From contig CAVQKH010000008.1 in the NCBI GenBank assembly GCA_963712995.1, positions 62,001-126,000 on the forward strand: a DNA stretch of 64,000 nt, given 5' to 3'. This stretch comes from GCA-003244245 sp963712995 (lineage in GTDB: Bacteria; Actinomycetota; Actinomycetes; Mycobacteriales; Pseudonocardiaceae). The position numbers and the translations under genes were made by a program. The first letter of the stretch is position 1, and each line of letters starts with the position of its first letter. Below, in pieces: positions 46,155 through 54,950 of the stretch. Under the pieces are notes generated by a model. The model made no database searches, had not been told where the DNA came from, and was given only the letters and a program-made list of their open reading frames with translations.

Positions 46155-46640
46155 TCACCGCTCGTTTGCCATCGCCTCCAGTACCGGGATTGCGGCAATC
46201 TTGTCGCGGTCAAGGGCGTCCCATATCACGCCGGTCGGCCGGTAGGGTGCGCCACAGTGGATGATCTCCTCGGGCGTGATGATGTAGTCGACCGAGAAGT
46301 CGTGCTCGTGATGAGGCAACGGCTCGTCGAGCACTTGGGTGCCACCGTGGCCGCCGTGCGGTGCGTCGCCAGCGCCTCGAGCTCGTCCGCACACTCGATC
46401 GGATCAAGCCGGAAGAACGGCAACAGGGTCGGCCAGCTTGGGCACGACCATGTAGATCAGCTTGCCCTCGCGCAGCGCCCGCACCCGCACCGGCAGTTGC
46501 GCCTGGTCAGGATTGGCCTTGAGGACGTGTGCCCGCTGCCACGCGGGCAGGGCCGATAGCTGCTCGGCGGTGGCAGCGGCTCCGACGAAGTCCGGGATGC
46601 GGCCCGTGGGGATCGCTGCTAGCGCCGTCACACTGCAGGC
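46155..46640 (-). pseudogene. Broken 5-formyltetrahydrofolate cyclo-ligase-like gene
   Basis: Three minus-strand frames join into one protein: IPDFVGAAATAEQLSALPAW and ANPDQAQLPVRVRALREGKL ending VPKLAD; then FFRLDPIECADELEALA; then LPHHEHDFSVDYIITPEEII ending IPVLEAM. These are the hallmarks of the 5-formyl-THF cyclo-ligase (MTHFS) family. At least two frameshifts and an internal loss (the glycine-rich segment) separate them. The gene cannot make a working enzyme as read. A functional copy would be expected elsewhere. Confidence 0.7.
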
Positions 46641-46649
46641 GGTCCACCC

Positions 46650-46795
46650 GCTCATACCGCGGCGGCCCCTCCGAGACCAGCGCGCTTTTGACGGTGTTCT
46701 TCGAACCCCATCACCCGCGCGATCACCTTGATCGGCATCTCCTCGCCCGATGCAACCGGCGGATCTCAGCCCAGTCCTCCACGCGATACACCCCT
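46650..46795 (-). pseudogene. IS21-like IstA N-terminal remnant
   Basis: Reading across two one-base shifts gives VYRVEDWAEIRRLHRA, EMPIKVIARVMG and SKNTVKSALVSEGPPRYER, the N-terminal helix-turn-helix of IS21-type IstA transposases. The remainder is missing and it abuts the broken cyclo-ligase gene. No ends are visible. Confidence 0.6.
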
Positions 46796-47111
46796 TCGTC
46801 CTCCCTGACCCGGTGCGAGCCAGGATCGCGGCGCAGGGGGCAAAATCAGATGCCGCGCGGGGGTCAGTTTTCACGTGCCGTCGATAGCGGGATAGGGGGC
46901 GCGACAATGATCACGACTCGACCACCGGGCCACGTCACCCATGCCATCTCGACCAAGGCTTGTCGCAGCCAGCGCGCCGAATCCTCAACGGGAAATGCCC
47001 CAAAGGGCAGGTGTGACACCATGGCGGCGAAAGTGTCTCGTCGTGGTGCAGCTCCAGCACATCGGCACTACCTCTGAGTGACACCACCATCGGCTTTCAC
47101 CGTGTAGCCGA

Positions 47112-47729
47112 TTACGATGGGCGAGGCGTTTCGTTCTTCCGGGCGGCATACGACTGCGCCTGGAGTCGACTCATCGCCTTCGACCGTCCTGTCACCAACG
47201 AAAACCATACCCTACAAAGGGCTGCCTGGAGAACCACATCCATCGACCAAAGCGCCCAGGACCATGCTGGTTTAAGCGAGGGAAACACGACGATTGTCGC
47301 AAAAATAGGTCCACCCAAGAAAAGGAAGAACAATGGGGCAGCAAACGCTAGCACCGACACCCAGCTCACCCAAACTGCTTTCAATGAAAATTGCTCCCAC
47401 GACAAAGAATAGTTATCACCCGCGAGCGAAAAGACGGTAGGGCGGAGAACGCAATCGAGATAGGCGGCAATCCTCTCGATCGCACCGCTATGATCAAAAT
47501 ATGGGAGACCCATACTCGCTGAAATGAGCGGAATCAGCAGTAGAAGCTGTACACCCCCTCGTCCCGTCAGAACCAAACCTGTGACTAAACCCAGAGCCGT
47601 GACATTCAAGTTTATCAAAGTATCCTGCGCGTTCGAACGATTGTAGATCTCAGTGCGCATAGCGCTATATTCCTGTAGATGGAACTTGAGCAGGTCGTCA
47701 TGTAAGGAGTTAGCCGGGTCGGCGGACAA
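47112..47729 (-). CDS. Membrane protein with cytoplasmic helical N-terminus
   Basis: A 205-aa protein. The amphipathic N-terminal helix (LLKFHLQEYSAMRTEIYNRS, residues 14-33) precedes two close membrane segments (LNVTALGLVTGLVLTG; LLLLIPLISASMGLPYF) and two more around residues 115-165. This layout resembles small membrane proteins found alone in actinobacterial islands and is loosely like SLATT-type effectors, but I cannot confirm a family. GC is low like the ATP-grasp genes. It is isolated between transposase remnants. Confidence 0.6.
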   Translation of the reverse strand: MSADPANSLHDDLLKFHLQEYSAMRTEIYNRSNAQDTLINLNVTALGLVTGLVLTGRGGVQLLLLIPLISASMGLPYFDHSGAIERIAAYLDCVLRPTVFSLAGDNYSLSWEQFSLKAVWVSWVSVLAFAAPLFFLFLGGPIFATIVVFPSLKPAWSWALWSMDVVLQAALCRVWFSLVTGRSKAMSRLQAQSYAARKNETPRPS

Positions 47730-47893
47730 CTCGACCTCCCTGTCGATTCATACTGCACTTAACTGGACAGTGAGACTCTAACCAGTGGAGCATGCAGCAC
47801 ACTCAGGCCCCCGATCCTCGATCCGCCGGCTCGGTTTGAGTGATCATTTTTGAGTGGATCTTCTTTTTTCGGCTCTTCACTGTTTCCAGTGGG

Positions 47894-48094
47894 TTACTCA
47901 GCGTGAGAGCTGACAGACGGGTGTTGGGTTGGCGAGGTCGGGTAGGTGGAGTTTGACTGCGGAGAGGGCGAGATAGACGAAATGATCATCTTGATTTTGG
48001 TGCGGTAGCCTCGGGCGCGGATTCTAGCGGCCTGGGCCAGGGAATTGACGCCTTCGAGCAGGCTCGCCACCCGCGAGGAGCAACTCGCCAACAT
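47894..48094 (-). pseudogene. ISL3-like transposase C-terminal remnant
   Basis: The frame reads LLEGVNSLAQAARIRARGYRT, matching the conserved C-terminal region of ISL3/IS204-type transposases. The following residues in other frames continue loosely. Only about 60 residues remain. The gap from 47730 to 48378 holds nothing else I can support, apart from a short plus-strand tail reading REEQLANIRQIYPPEREALG that ends at 48180 and is not identified. Confidence 0.5.
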
Positions 48095-48378
48095 CCGCCA
48101 GATCTATCCACCCGAACGTGAAGCTCTCGGGGTCATCGCCATCGGCATCGAACTCCTCGGCCCACCCCGAACGACATGACCGATGCCACACACACCAGCA
48201 CACCGACCCGACAGCGCGCGGGTAGCCGGCGATGGCTGGAGTTCGGGTCGGTAGGCTCACCTGGTCGTCACAGGGGTGGCGATCCGCTCACTCTGGCTCG
48301 CTTGGCGAGATGTTCGCGAACGCCGCCCTCGTGGCCGAGGTGCCGTCTGATTCAAGTCTGATCCAAGAGGGTGTGTTG

Positions 48379-49818
48379 ATGTCAACGGAGGAGTCCGGGG
48401 GAACCGGACCGCGGTCGGGCTATCGCACCGACGCAGTCGCCGCCGCAGTCGCGGTCGCGCCGGAGGGGACGGCGGTGCGGCTGGCCGGCCGGGTCGTGCT
48501 CTGGCGCCGGATGGGTGGCCTGATCTTCGGGCACATCCAGGATCGCAGCGGGCGCGCGCAGATCTCGCTGGCCGGTGAGGAACTGGGCGCCGAGGTCGTC
48601 AAGGAGTGGTCCCGGGCCGTCAAGATCGGCGACTTCATCGGGGTCGCAGGCAGCATCTACACCACCCGCCGCGGCGAGCGGACCGTGGCCGTCTCCGAGC
48701 TCGTGGTGCTCAACCGGACGGTCCGCGCGCTGCCCGACAAGTGGCAGGGCCTGTCCAACGTCGAGGCCCGCTACCGCCGCCGCTACCTGGACCTGCTGGT
48801 CAACTCCGAGTCGCGGGACCGGTTCCGCGCCCGGACGAAGATCATCCAGAGTATCCGTCGAGTCCTGGATGACAACGACTTCCTCGAAGTCGAGACACCG
48901 ATCCTGCAGGAGGCCGCCTCCGGAGCCGCCGCGCGGCCGTTCGTGACCCACCACAACGCGCTGGGCGAGGACTTCTACCTGCGCATCTCACCGGAGACCC
49001 AGCTCAAGCGGGTCGTCGCGGGCTCGCTGGACCGGGTGTACGAGCTGGGCCGCAACTTCCGTAACGAAGGCATGGACTCCTCGCACCTCCAGGAGTTCAC
49101 GATGCTGGAGTGGTACGCCGCCTACTGGGACTACCGCGACAACATGACCTTCGTCCGCGAGCTGATCCTCGCGGTGCTCGACGAGGTCCTGGGCACCCGG
49201 ACCGTCACCTACGAAGGCGTGAAACTCGACTTCGGTGCCGACTGGCCGGAGCTGGACTACCGCGCCGAGGTCGCCCGGCGAACCGGTATCGACCTCACCG
49301 TCGTCCGCGACCTGCCGGCGTTGCGGGAACGGGTCGCCGGGCTCGGTCTGGGCGTCGAGGATGCGACATCGTATGCGGGGCTGGTCGACCTGCTCTACAA
49401 GAAAACGGTCCGGCCCAGCCTGGTGCAGCCGTGCTTTCTGGTGCACCACCCGGCAGAGCTGGGACCGCTGGCCCGGCGCAGCGATGAGGACCCGACCAGG
49501 CTCGACATGTTCCAGGTCGTCGTCAACGGCTGGGAGATCGTCAAGGCCTACTCGGAGCTGGTCGACCCCCTCGAGCAGCGGCAACGGCTGGAGGAGCAGG
49601 CCGAGCTGCGCGAGGCAGGCGACGACGAGACGATGATGATGGAAGAGGACTTCATCGAGGCGATGGAGTACGGGATGCCGCCGATGTCCGGTCTGGGTCT
49701 CGGAATCGACCGGTTCGTCGCGCTGCTCACCGATGCACCGACCCTGCGGGAGGTCGTCCTGTTCCCGACCATGCGCGGTATCCGGAGAGGCCAGGCAGGC
49801 CCGGATGCCGACGCCTGA
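48379..49818 (+). CDS. lysS: Lysyl-tRNA synthetase (class II)
   Basis: A 479-aa class II synthetase charging tRNA-Lys. The N-terminal OB fold (VRLAGRVVLWRRMGGLIFGHIQDRSGRAQI), motif 1-2 region (FLEVETPILQEAASGAAARPF; YELGRNFRNEGMDSSHLQEFTM) and motif 3 (MPPMSGLGLGIDRFVALLT) are all present. ATG 48379 has GAGGG 7 nt upstream. It is nearly joined to a MurG-like glycosyltransferase, not to other translation genes. It may be a second, specialised LysRS, but the housekeeping role cannot be excluded from one window. Confidence 0.9.
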   Translation: MSTEESGGTGPRSGYRTDAVAAAVAVAPEGTAVRLAGRVVLWRRMGGLIFGHIQDRSGRAQISLAGEELGAEVVKEWSRAVKIGDFIGVAGSIYTTRRGERTVAVSELVVLNRTVRALPDKWQGLSNVEARYRRRYLDLLVNSESRDRFRARTKIIQSIRRVLDDNDFLEVETPILQEAASGAAARPFVTHHNALGEDFYLRISPETQLKRVVAGSLDRVYELGRNFRNEGMDSSHLQEFTMLEWYAAYWDYRDNMTFVRELILAVLDEVLGTRTVTYEGVKLDFGADWPELDYRAEVARRTGIDLTVVRDLPALRERVAGLGLGVEDATSYAGLVDLLYKKTVRPSLVQPCFLVHHPAELGPLARRSDEDPTRLDMFQVVVNGWEIVKAYSELVDPLEQRQRLEEQAELREAGDDETMMMEEDFIEAMEYGMPPMSGLGLGIDRFVALLTDAPTLREVVLFPTMRGIRRGQAGPDADA

Positions 49819-49825
49819 GGCGGTC

Positions 49826-51055
49826 ATGACACTGGAGGCGGCCCTGCACCGGCTGGCCGCTCGGGACCGTCCGGTGCGCCTGATCGCCACCGGTGGCGGT
49901 ACCGGCGGTCACACCTATCCGGCGATCACCACGATCCGCGCTACCCGGGAGCTGCTGGCCGGCGCGGGGGTCGGGCTCGACGTGCTGTATGTGGGCTCGG
50001 CCGGTGGGCTGGAGGCGCGCGTCGCCGAGCAGGAGCAGTTGGCGTTCCAGGCGGTGTCCACCGGCAAGCTGCGCCGCGCCACCAACCCGATGCGGATGAT
50101 CTCCCGGGAGAACCTGCGTGACGTCGGGCGGCTCACCCGGGGGATCGTGCAGGCGCGACGGGTGGTGCGCGCGTTCCGGCCCGACGTGGTGCTCTCCACC
50201 GGCGGGTATGTCGCGGTCCCGGTCGGGCTGGCCGCCCGCTCGGCGGGTGCTGCGTTGCTAGTCCACGAGCAGACCACCCGGGTCGGTCTGGCGAACCGTT
50301 TGCTGCTGCGCCGCGCCACCACCATCGCGCTGTCCTCACCGGCGTCTGTGGAGCTTCTGCCAGCGGCGATGCGAGCGCGCGCGGTCGTCACCGGCAACCC
50401 GATCCGGGCCGAGCTGCTGGGCGGCGACGCGGCCCGCGCCGTCAGGGCGCTGAGCTGGGACGGCTGGGAGGCCGCACGGCCCACCGTCTACGTGACCGGT
50501 GGCGCCCAGGGCGCCGTGCAGGTCAACCGCCTCGTCACGGCGGTGCTCGAGACACTGCTGGCGCGGGCGAACGTGGTGCACCAGTGCGGCGCAGGCTCGC
50601 TGGCCGAGACGACGCACCTGGCCCAGCAGTTGCCCGCCGAACTGGCCGCCCGCTACCGGGTGGTCGGGTTCGTCGGCCCGGAGCTCCCCGATGTGCTGGC
50701 GCTGGCCGATGTGGTGGTGTCGCGCTCCGGTGCGGGCACGCTCGCCGAGCTGACCGCACTGGGCAAGCCCTCGGTGCTCATCCCGCTGGTCCCCACCGGC
50801 GGCGACGAGCAGGAACACAACGCGCGCTACCTCCAGAAGGCCGGCGCGGCCCGCGCCCTGCTCGGCCGGCACCCCACCCCGGCCGATCTCGCCGGCGCGC
50901 TCGACGACCTGATCGGCGACCCTCAGCTGCGCGCGACGATGGCCATCCGGGCCGCACAGCTGGGCCGCCCCGATGCGGCACACGAGCTGGCCACCTGCCT
51001 ACTCACTCTCGCGCAGCAGCCACAGATCACACGGGAGGAAACTCGTTCGGGTTGA
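49826..51055 (+). CDS. MurG-like GT28 glycosyltransferase
   Basis: From ATG 49826 (MTLEAALHRL; GAGG upstream, 8 bp after lysS) a 409-aa GT-B enzyme of the MurG family. The N-terminal loop ATGGGTGGHTYPAI is the lipid-acceptor glycine motif; FRPDVVLSTGGYVAVPVGLAA, VHEQTTRVGLANR and RSGAGTLAELTALGKPSVLIP are the family motifs. In MurG the third reads HEQNAVPG, so the acceptor loop differs. MurG normally lies in the division/cell-wall cluster, so this copy next to lysS is probably a paralogue acting on another lipid-linked or natural-product acceptor. ATG 49805 is an alternative start. Its 3' end overlaps the converging gene by 29 bp. Confidence 0.82.
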   Translation: MTLEAALHRLAARDRPVRLIATGGGTGGHTYPAITTIRATRELLAGAGVGLDVLYVGSAGGLEARVAEQEQLAFQAVSTGKLRRATNPMRMISRENLRDVGRLTRGIVQARRVVRAFRPDVVLSTGGYVAVPVGLAARSAGAALLVHEQTTRVGLANRLLLRRATTIALSSPASVELLPAAMRARAVVTGNPIRAELLGGDAARAVRALSWDGWEAARPTVYVTGGAQGAVQVNRLVTAVLETLLARANVVHQCGAGSLAETTHLAQQLPAELAARYRVVGFVGPELPDVLALADVVVSRSGAGTLAELTALGKPSVLIPLVPTGGDEQEHNARYLQKAGAARALLGRHPTPADLAGALDDLIGDPQLRATMAIRAAQLGRPDAAHELATCLLTLAQQPQITREETRSG

Positions 51056-51557
51056 CGACGCTGGTCCGCGCGTTGCCGCCGGGAACCGGAAAGATCGTGA
51101 TATCCCACGCGGTGGCCGCAGCCTGGGTGGTCGTGAAATCGAAGGTCTCGTCGAAACGCTGGAGAGAACGCTCGCGGGTGAAGTTACGGGCTTGGGAGTC
51201 CCAGTCCACTCCGGTGGTGAAGAAAACCTCGTAGATACCGTCCCGGATCCCTTTCATCGTGAATTTCGAGCCCTGCTGCACGTAGACGGAGTACACGGCG
51301 TTCTTGTTCCTCGCAAGCGTGATCACCCCGTCGTGGTTGCCACCGTTGTCGATGACCAGCTCACCCGATCCGGTGCGGTTCCCCGCCCGGATGAACTGCC
51401 CGTTGGGTAGCCGCCGGTTCTGGTCCTCCACCGGGGGTTGTGCCAGCGTCGTCGCGGCCACGGCCTGCGGCGTCGGTGCCGCCGATGCCGCATCCGCCGG
51501 CACCGACACGCCGATGACCAGGATGAGTGAACCGATAGCGGTCCCGAGAACGCGCAT
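51027..51557 (-). CDS. Secreted protein of unknown function
   Basis: From ATG 51557 (MRVLGTAIGSLILVIGVSVPADA) a 176-aa protein with a clear Sec signal peptide, an Ala/Pro-rich linker and a beta-rich domain (GSGELVIDNGGNHDGVITLARN; AVYSVYVQQGSKFTMKGIRDG; WDITIFPVPGGNA). The domain looks like a small extracellular beta-sandwich. No enzyme motif is seen. Its stop lies within the 3' end of the MurG-like gene. Confidence 0.75.
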   Translation of the reverse strand: MRVLGTAIGSLILVIGVSVPADAASAAPTPQAVAATTLAQPPVEDQNRRLPNGQFIRAGNRTGSGELVIDNGGNHDGVITLARNKNAVYSVYVQQGSKFTMKGIRDGIYEVFFTTGVDWDSQARNFTRERSLQRFDETFDFTTTQAAATAWDITIFPVPGGNARTSVVNPNEFPPV

Positions 51558-51676
51558 CCTCACACGGTCAAGGATGGCGAGCCGACCCGCCAGCCACAAC
51601 CACATTCCAGGCGAGGTCGACTCACCGTGTACTCGCTCGCATACACCCAGTGGCAACTCATCCGCCGCAGCATGAC

Positions 51677-51708
51677 ACTATTACGGTGCTTTTTGATACT
51701 ATTGTGGT
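51677..51708 (+). promoter_or_regulatory. Paired operator-like repeats of the toxin-antitoxin operon
   Basis: ACTATTACGGT (51677-51687) and ACTATTGTGGT (51698-51708) are direct repeats spaced exactly 21 bp, ending at the ATG of the antitoxin. No ribosome binding site lies there, so the transcript may be leaderless. The arrangement suits cooperative binding by a ribbon-helix-helix repressor. Confidence 0.5.
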
Positions 51709-51966
51709 ATGGCCATGACCTTGCGACTCTCGCCCGAACTCGACGCTGAACTCCGGGCCATCGCCGAGGAAGACCACCGCAGCGTGCACCAGACCGTGGT
51801 GTGCGCCATCGAGACCTATCTGGCGCTGCGCGAAACCACCGAGGTCAAGGCAGACCCCGCCACCCTGCGCGCACTCGCCGAGGCACGGGAGGGCGTTCGC
51901 GAGGGCGACGTCGTCTATGGCACCGAGGCCGTACGGGCCCTACTCGCCGGGCGTCGCGTCTCGTGA
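51709..51966 (+). CDS. Ribbon-helix-helix antitoxin
   Basis: An 85-aa protein with an RHH DNA-binding N-terminus (MTLRLSPELDAELRAIAEED; SVHQTVVCAIETYL) and a charged C-terminal tail (ALAEAREGVREGDVVYGTEAV) that would wrap the toxin. It overlaps the toxin start by 4 bp (gTGA). Type II antitoxins of this sort repress their own operon. The start may be ATG 51709 or ATG 51715. Confidence 0.88.
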   Translation: MAMTLRLSPELDAELRAIAEEDHRSVHQTVVCAIETYLALRETTEVKADPATLRALAEAREGVREGDVVYGTEAVRALLAGRRVS

Positions 51967-52244
51967 CCGACCCGTACGAGTTGGGGACCGCACCTCCAGC
52001 CCGCCGGGCCCTGACCGAACGGCTGCCCCCCGACGTCGCCACTGCGGCCGTCGAGTTCATCACCGGCCCGTTACTCGACAACCCCCACCGGGTCGGCAAG
52101 CCTCTCGGCGAAGAACTCACCGGCATTCATAGCGCCCGGCTCGCCAGGAACTGGCGGGTGTTCTACGAGATCGACCACACCAAACACGTGGTGATCGTGC
52201 TCGATATCCGGCACCGCTCAGCCGCCTACCGGCCCCGACCGTGA
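51963..52244 (+). CDS. RelE/ParE-family toxin
   Basis: GTG 51963 gives 93 residues with a RelE/ParE fold signature: GPLLDNPHRVGKPLGEEL, GIHSARLARNWRVFYEID and HVVIVLDIRHRSAAYR. These match mRNA interferase RelE-like toxins, with basic residues in the last strands for RNA contact. It is translationally coupled to the RHH antitoxin. Confidence 0.9.
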   Translation: MTDPYELGTAPPARRALTERLPPDVATAAVEFITGPLLDNPHRVGKPLGEELTGIHSARLARNWRVFYEIDHTKHVVIVLDIRHRSAAYRPRP

Positions 52245-52359
52245 CGTCCTGGCGGACGCTGCTCACCGCTCGACGCTCTGCGGAGAACTTTGTTACGCGG
52301 TGGCCTCGCATCGCCGGAACATGACGTGATCTTGTCGGGGATCCAGGTTAGGGTGACGC

Positions 52360-52563
52360 ATGGCTTCGATGCAGACGTTGGAACGCCGTATCGCCGCGCT
52401 GGAGGCTCGCCTGGCTGATGTCGAGGGGGGCTATGGCGACACGCTGTACAAACTGCATCGCGCGAGCGTCAAGGCCGACCTCCGAACGACGAGGATCCTG
52501 GAGCGCTTAGAGATCGAGGACGTGTCCGATGAGGATGTCGATCAGGCGCTCGACGAGCACTGA
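52360..52563 (+). CDS. Small coiled-coil protein
   Basis: A 67-aa acidic protein (MASMQTLERRIAALEARLAD) with heptad-like Leu/Ile spacing through residues 5-50 and an acidic end (DVSDEDVDQALDEH). No family recognised. The regular heptads and codon use support a real gene. It converges with serS. Confidence 0.6.
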   Translation: MASMQTLERRIAALEARLADVEGGYGDTLYKLHRASVKADLRTTRILERLEIEDVSDEDVDQALDEH

Positions 52564-52575
52564 CGCACGACGTGA

Positions 52576-53838
52576 TCAGCTCGGCGTGATCGACTCCAGG
52601 CCACCGAGGGCGGGGCGCAGGGCCGCGGGGACACGCACCGAGCCGTCGGGCTGCTGGTGGTTCTCCAGGATGGCGACGATCCAGCGCGTCGTGGCCAGCG
52701 TGCCGTTGAGGGTGGCCGCCACCTGTGGGCGCCCGTCGACATCCCGGTACCGGGTGCCCAACCTGCGGGCCTGGAAGGTGGTGCAGTTCGAGGTGGAGGT
52801 GAGCTCACGGTAGACCCGCTGAGACGGTATCCAGCCCTCGCAGTCGAACTTGCGGGCCGCTGAGCTGCCCAGATCCCCGGCGGCCACGTCGATCACCCGG
52901 TAGGGCACCTCGACCGCGGCGAGCATCTGCTCCTCCCAGGCCAGCAGGCGTTGATGCTCGGTCTCGGCGCACTGCGGCTGGCAGTAGACGAACATCTCGA
53001 CCTTGTCGAACTGGTGCACCCGGAAGATGCCGCGGGTGTCCTTGCCGTAGGAGCCGGCCTCGCGCCGGAAGCAGGACGACCAGCCTGCGTAGCGCAACGG
53101 ACCGTGGGACAGGTCGATGATCTCCTCGGAGTGGTAGCCGGCCAGCGGCACCTCGGAGGTTCCCACCAGGTACAGGTCGTCGTCACGCAGCCGGTACACC
53201 TCCGCGTCGTGCGCGCCGAGGAACCCGGTGCCCTCCATGATCTCCGGTCGGACCAGCACCGGCGGGATCATCAGGGTGAACCCGGACGCGATCGCCTGTG
53301 CCACGGCCAGTTGCAGCAGCCCGAGCTGGAGCTGCGCACCCAACCCGGTGAGGAAGTGGAACCGGGCCCCGGAGACCTTCGCGCCGCGCTCGGTGTCGAA
53401 CAGGCCCAGCGCGGTGCCCAGCTCGACGTGATCACGCGGCCCGAATTCCAGCTCGGGTGGCGAACCGACGTGCTTGAGCACGACGAAGTCGTCCTCGCCA
53501 CCGGGGGGCACCCCATCGATGACCAGGTTGGACACCGCGCGGTGTGCGGCGTCCATCGCCTGCTCCGCGCCGGCCTGCTCGGCTTCGGCCGACTTGACGT
53601 CCGCGGCGAGCTGTTTGGCGTGGGCGAGCAGCTCGCTGCGCTCGGCACCGCGGGCCTGGCCGACCCGCTTGCCCAGGGTCTTCTGCTCGGCGCGCAGCGA
53701 GTCGGCGGCGGCGATGGCCTTGCGGCGCCGCTCATCGGCGCCGATCAGCGCATCGACCGCATCGACGTCCTCACCGCGGGCCCGTTGCGAGGCGCGGACC
53801 CGGTCCGGGTCCTCCCGCAGCACCTTGAGATCGATCAC
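52576..53838 (-). CDS. serS: Seryl-tRNA synthetase
   Basis: From GTG 53838 (MIDLKVLREDPDRVRASQRA) a 420-aa class II synthetase of normal length. The N-terminal antiparallel coiled coil that holds tRNA-Ser covers residues 25-105. Motif 2 is FRREAGSYGKDTRGIFRVHQF and motif 3 is LNGTLATTRWIVAILENHQ. A longer open frame extends upstream into the next gene, but the GTG with conserved IDLK start is clear. It follows the GH76-like gene by 12 bp on the same strand. Confidence 0.95.
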   Translation of the reverse strand: MIDLKVLREDPDRVRASQRARGEDVDAVDALIGADERRRKAIAAADSLRAEQKTLGKRVGQARGAERSELLAHAKQLAADVKSAEAEQAGAEQAMDAAHRAVSNLVIDGVPPGGEDDFVVLKHVGSPPELEFGPRDHVELGTALGLFDTERGAKVSGARFHFLTGLGAQLQLGLLQLAVAQAIASGFTLMIPPVLVRPEIMEGTGFLGAHDAEVYRLRDDDLYLVGTSEVPLAGYHSEEIIDLSHGPLRYAGWSSCFRREAGSYGKDTRGIFRVHQFDKVEMFVYCQPQCAETEHQRLLAWEEQMLAAVEVPYRVIDVAAGDLGSSAARKFDCEGWIPSQRVYRELTSTSNCTTFQARRLGTRYRDVDGRPQVAATLNGTLATTRWIVAILENHQQPDGSVRVPAALRPALGGLESITPS

Positions 53839-53849
53839 GGCGGGTAAGC

Positions 53850-54926
53850 CTAGTCCGGGTCGTTGCGGGACAGCACAGCGGCGGCCTCGAGCAGCATCCA
53901 GCCTGACAGCTGCACCGACAGGTCGCACTCGGCTCGCCCGGGGGCCGGGGGCTGCGCCGGGACCAGCCACTGCGGGCCGAACACCGGGCCCCCCTCGGCG
54001 ACGCCGCGGTTGCGCCAGGCCGCCTCGGCGGAGTCCAGCACCAGCCGCGCCGCGGTCGAGCCGTCCGGCAGCACCGCCGCGGCCAGCGTCAGGTAGCGGA
54101 CCAGGATGCCGGTGAACAACCCGCCGTCGCCGCCGCCGTGCCCGCGCAGCACGCCGCCGTCGGTGAGGTGTTCGGCGACCGCGTGCACCGTCGTCTCGGC
54201 TTGCTGCCACCAGCGTGGCGCGCCGGTGGCCCGGCCCAGCTCGAGGCAGGCCCCGAGTAGGACGCCCTGGCAGTAGCTGTAGACGGCCCGCTCCAGGTGA
54301 CGCACCGACCCGTCCGGGCATACCCGGGCGCCGTCGAAGACCAGGCCGGTGGTGGGGTCGATCAGGTGCTCGAGCATCCAGTCCACCAGGGACGCGGCGA
54401 TGCCCAGGTTCCCGCGGCGGGCGTAGAGGATCGCGGCGGGGCCGGTGGCTGCGACGTTGACGAAATCGTCGTCGACCCGCCAGCGCATCCCCCCGCTCGG
54501 GCCCCGCCCGGAGCGCAACCGGCGCAGGATGGCCCGCTCCGCGCCCGGTGTGCGCAGCCCGGCCAGCGTCGCGCTGCGCTGCAGCGCCAGGCCCAACCAG
54601 GCGATATCGTCGTAGTAGTCGTTGACCCAGCTGGTGAGGTTGCGCACCCGCACGCCGCGGATCAGCCCGGCGAGGGCGTCTCGTCGCCACCGCGCCGGCG
54701 CGCGGTGGTAGGCGTCGAGCAGGCAGTCCAGCAGGTGCGCCTGCCACCAGTAGTGCCACTGCATCGACTGTCCCGGCCAGCTGACTCGCCCCAGCCTGAC
54801 GTCCGGCAATCCCGGCAGTCGGCGCAGGTGGCGGGTGTGTACGGCGCGTTCGGCCGCTGCCGCCCGGCCGGCCCACCGGGCCCCTGCCGTCACCACGCCG
54901 CTGCCCTCACCAGGCACGGCCCTCAC
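53850..54926 (-). CDS. GH76-like glycoside hydrolase
   Basis: A 358-aa (alpha/alpha)6-barrel type protein resembling GH76 alpha-1,6-mannanases. The catalytic Asp pair is in SWVNDYYDDIAWLGLAL near residue 110; other matching stretches are WHYWWQAHLLDCLLDAY, GGMRWRVDDDFVN, YSYCQGVLLGACLELGRAT and GLFTGILVRYLTL. There is no signal peptide, so it would act in the cytoplasm. The N-terminal start lies in a 16-bp tandem repeat and may instead be GTG 54893 (VTAGARW). It is just upstream of serS. Confidence 0.75.
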   Translation of the reverse strand: MRAVPGEGSGVVTAGARWAGRAAAAERAVHTRHLRRLPGLPDVRLGRVSWPGQSMQWHYWWQAHLLDCLLDAYHRAPARWRRDALAGLIRGVRVRNLTSWVNDYYDDIAWLGLALQRSATLAGLRTPGAERAILRRLRSGRGPSGGMRWRVDDDFVNVAATGPAAILYARRGNLGIAASLVDWMLEHLIDPTTGLVFDGARVCPDGSVRHLERAVYSYCQGVLLGACLELGRATGAPRWWQQAETTVHAVAEHLTDGGVLRGHGGGDGGLFTGILVRYLTLAAAVLPDGSTAARLVLDSAEAAWRNRGVAEGGPVFGPQWLVPAQPPAPGRAECDLSVQLSGWMLLEAAAVLSRNDPD

Positions 54927-54950
54927 CAGGCACGGCCCTCACCAGGCACG
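54903..54950. repeat. Three 16-bp tandem repeats
   Basis: GCCCTCACCAGGCACG occurs three times head to tail (54903-54918, 54919-54934, 54935-54950). It spans the end of the TrmH-like gene and the start of the GH76-like gene. Because 16 is not a multiple of 3, copy number changes would alter either gene end. Confidence 0.95.
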
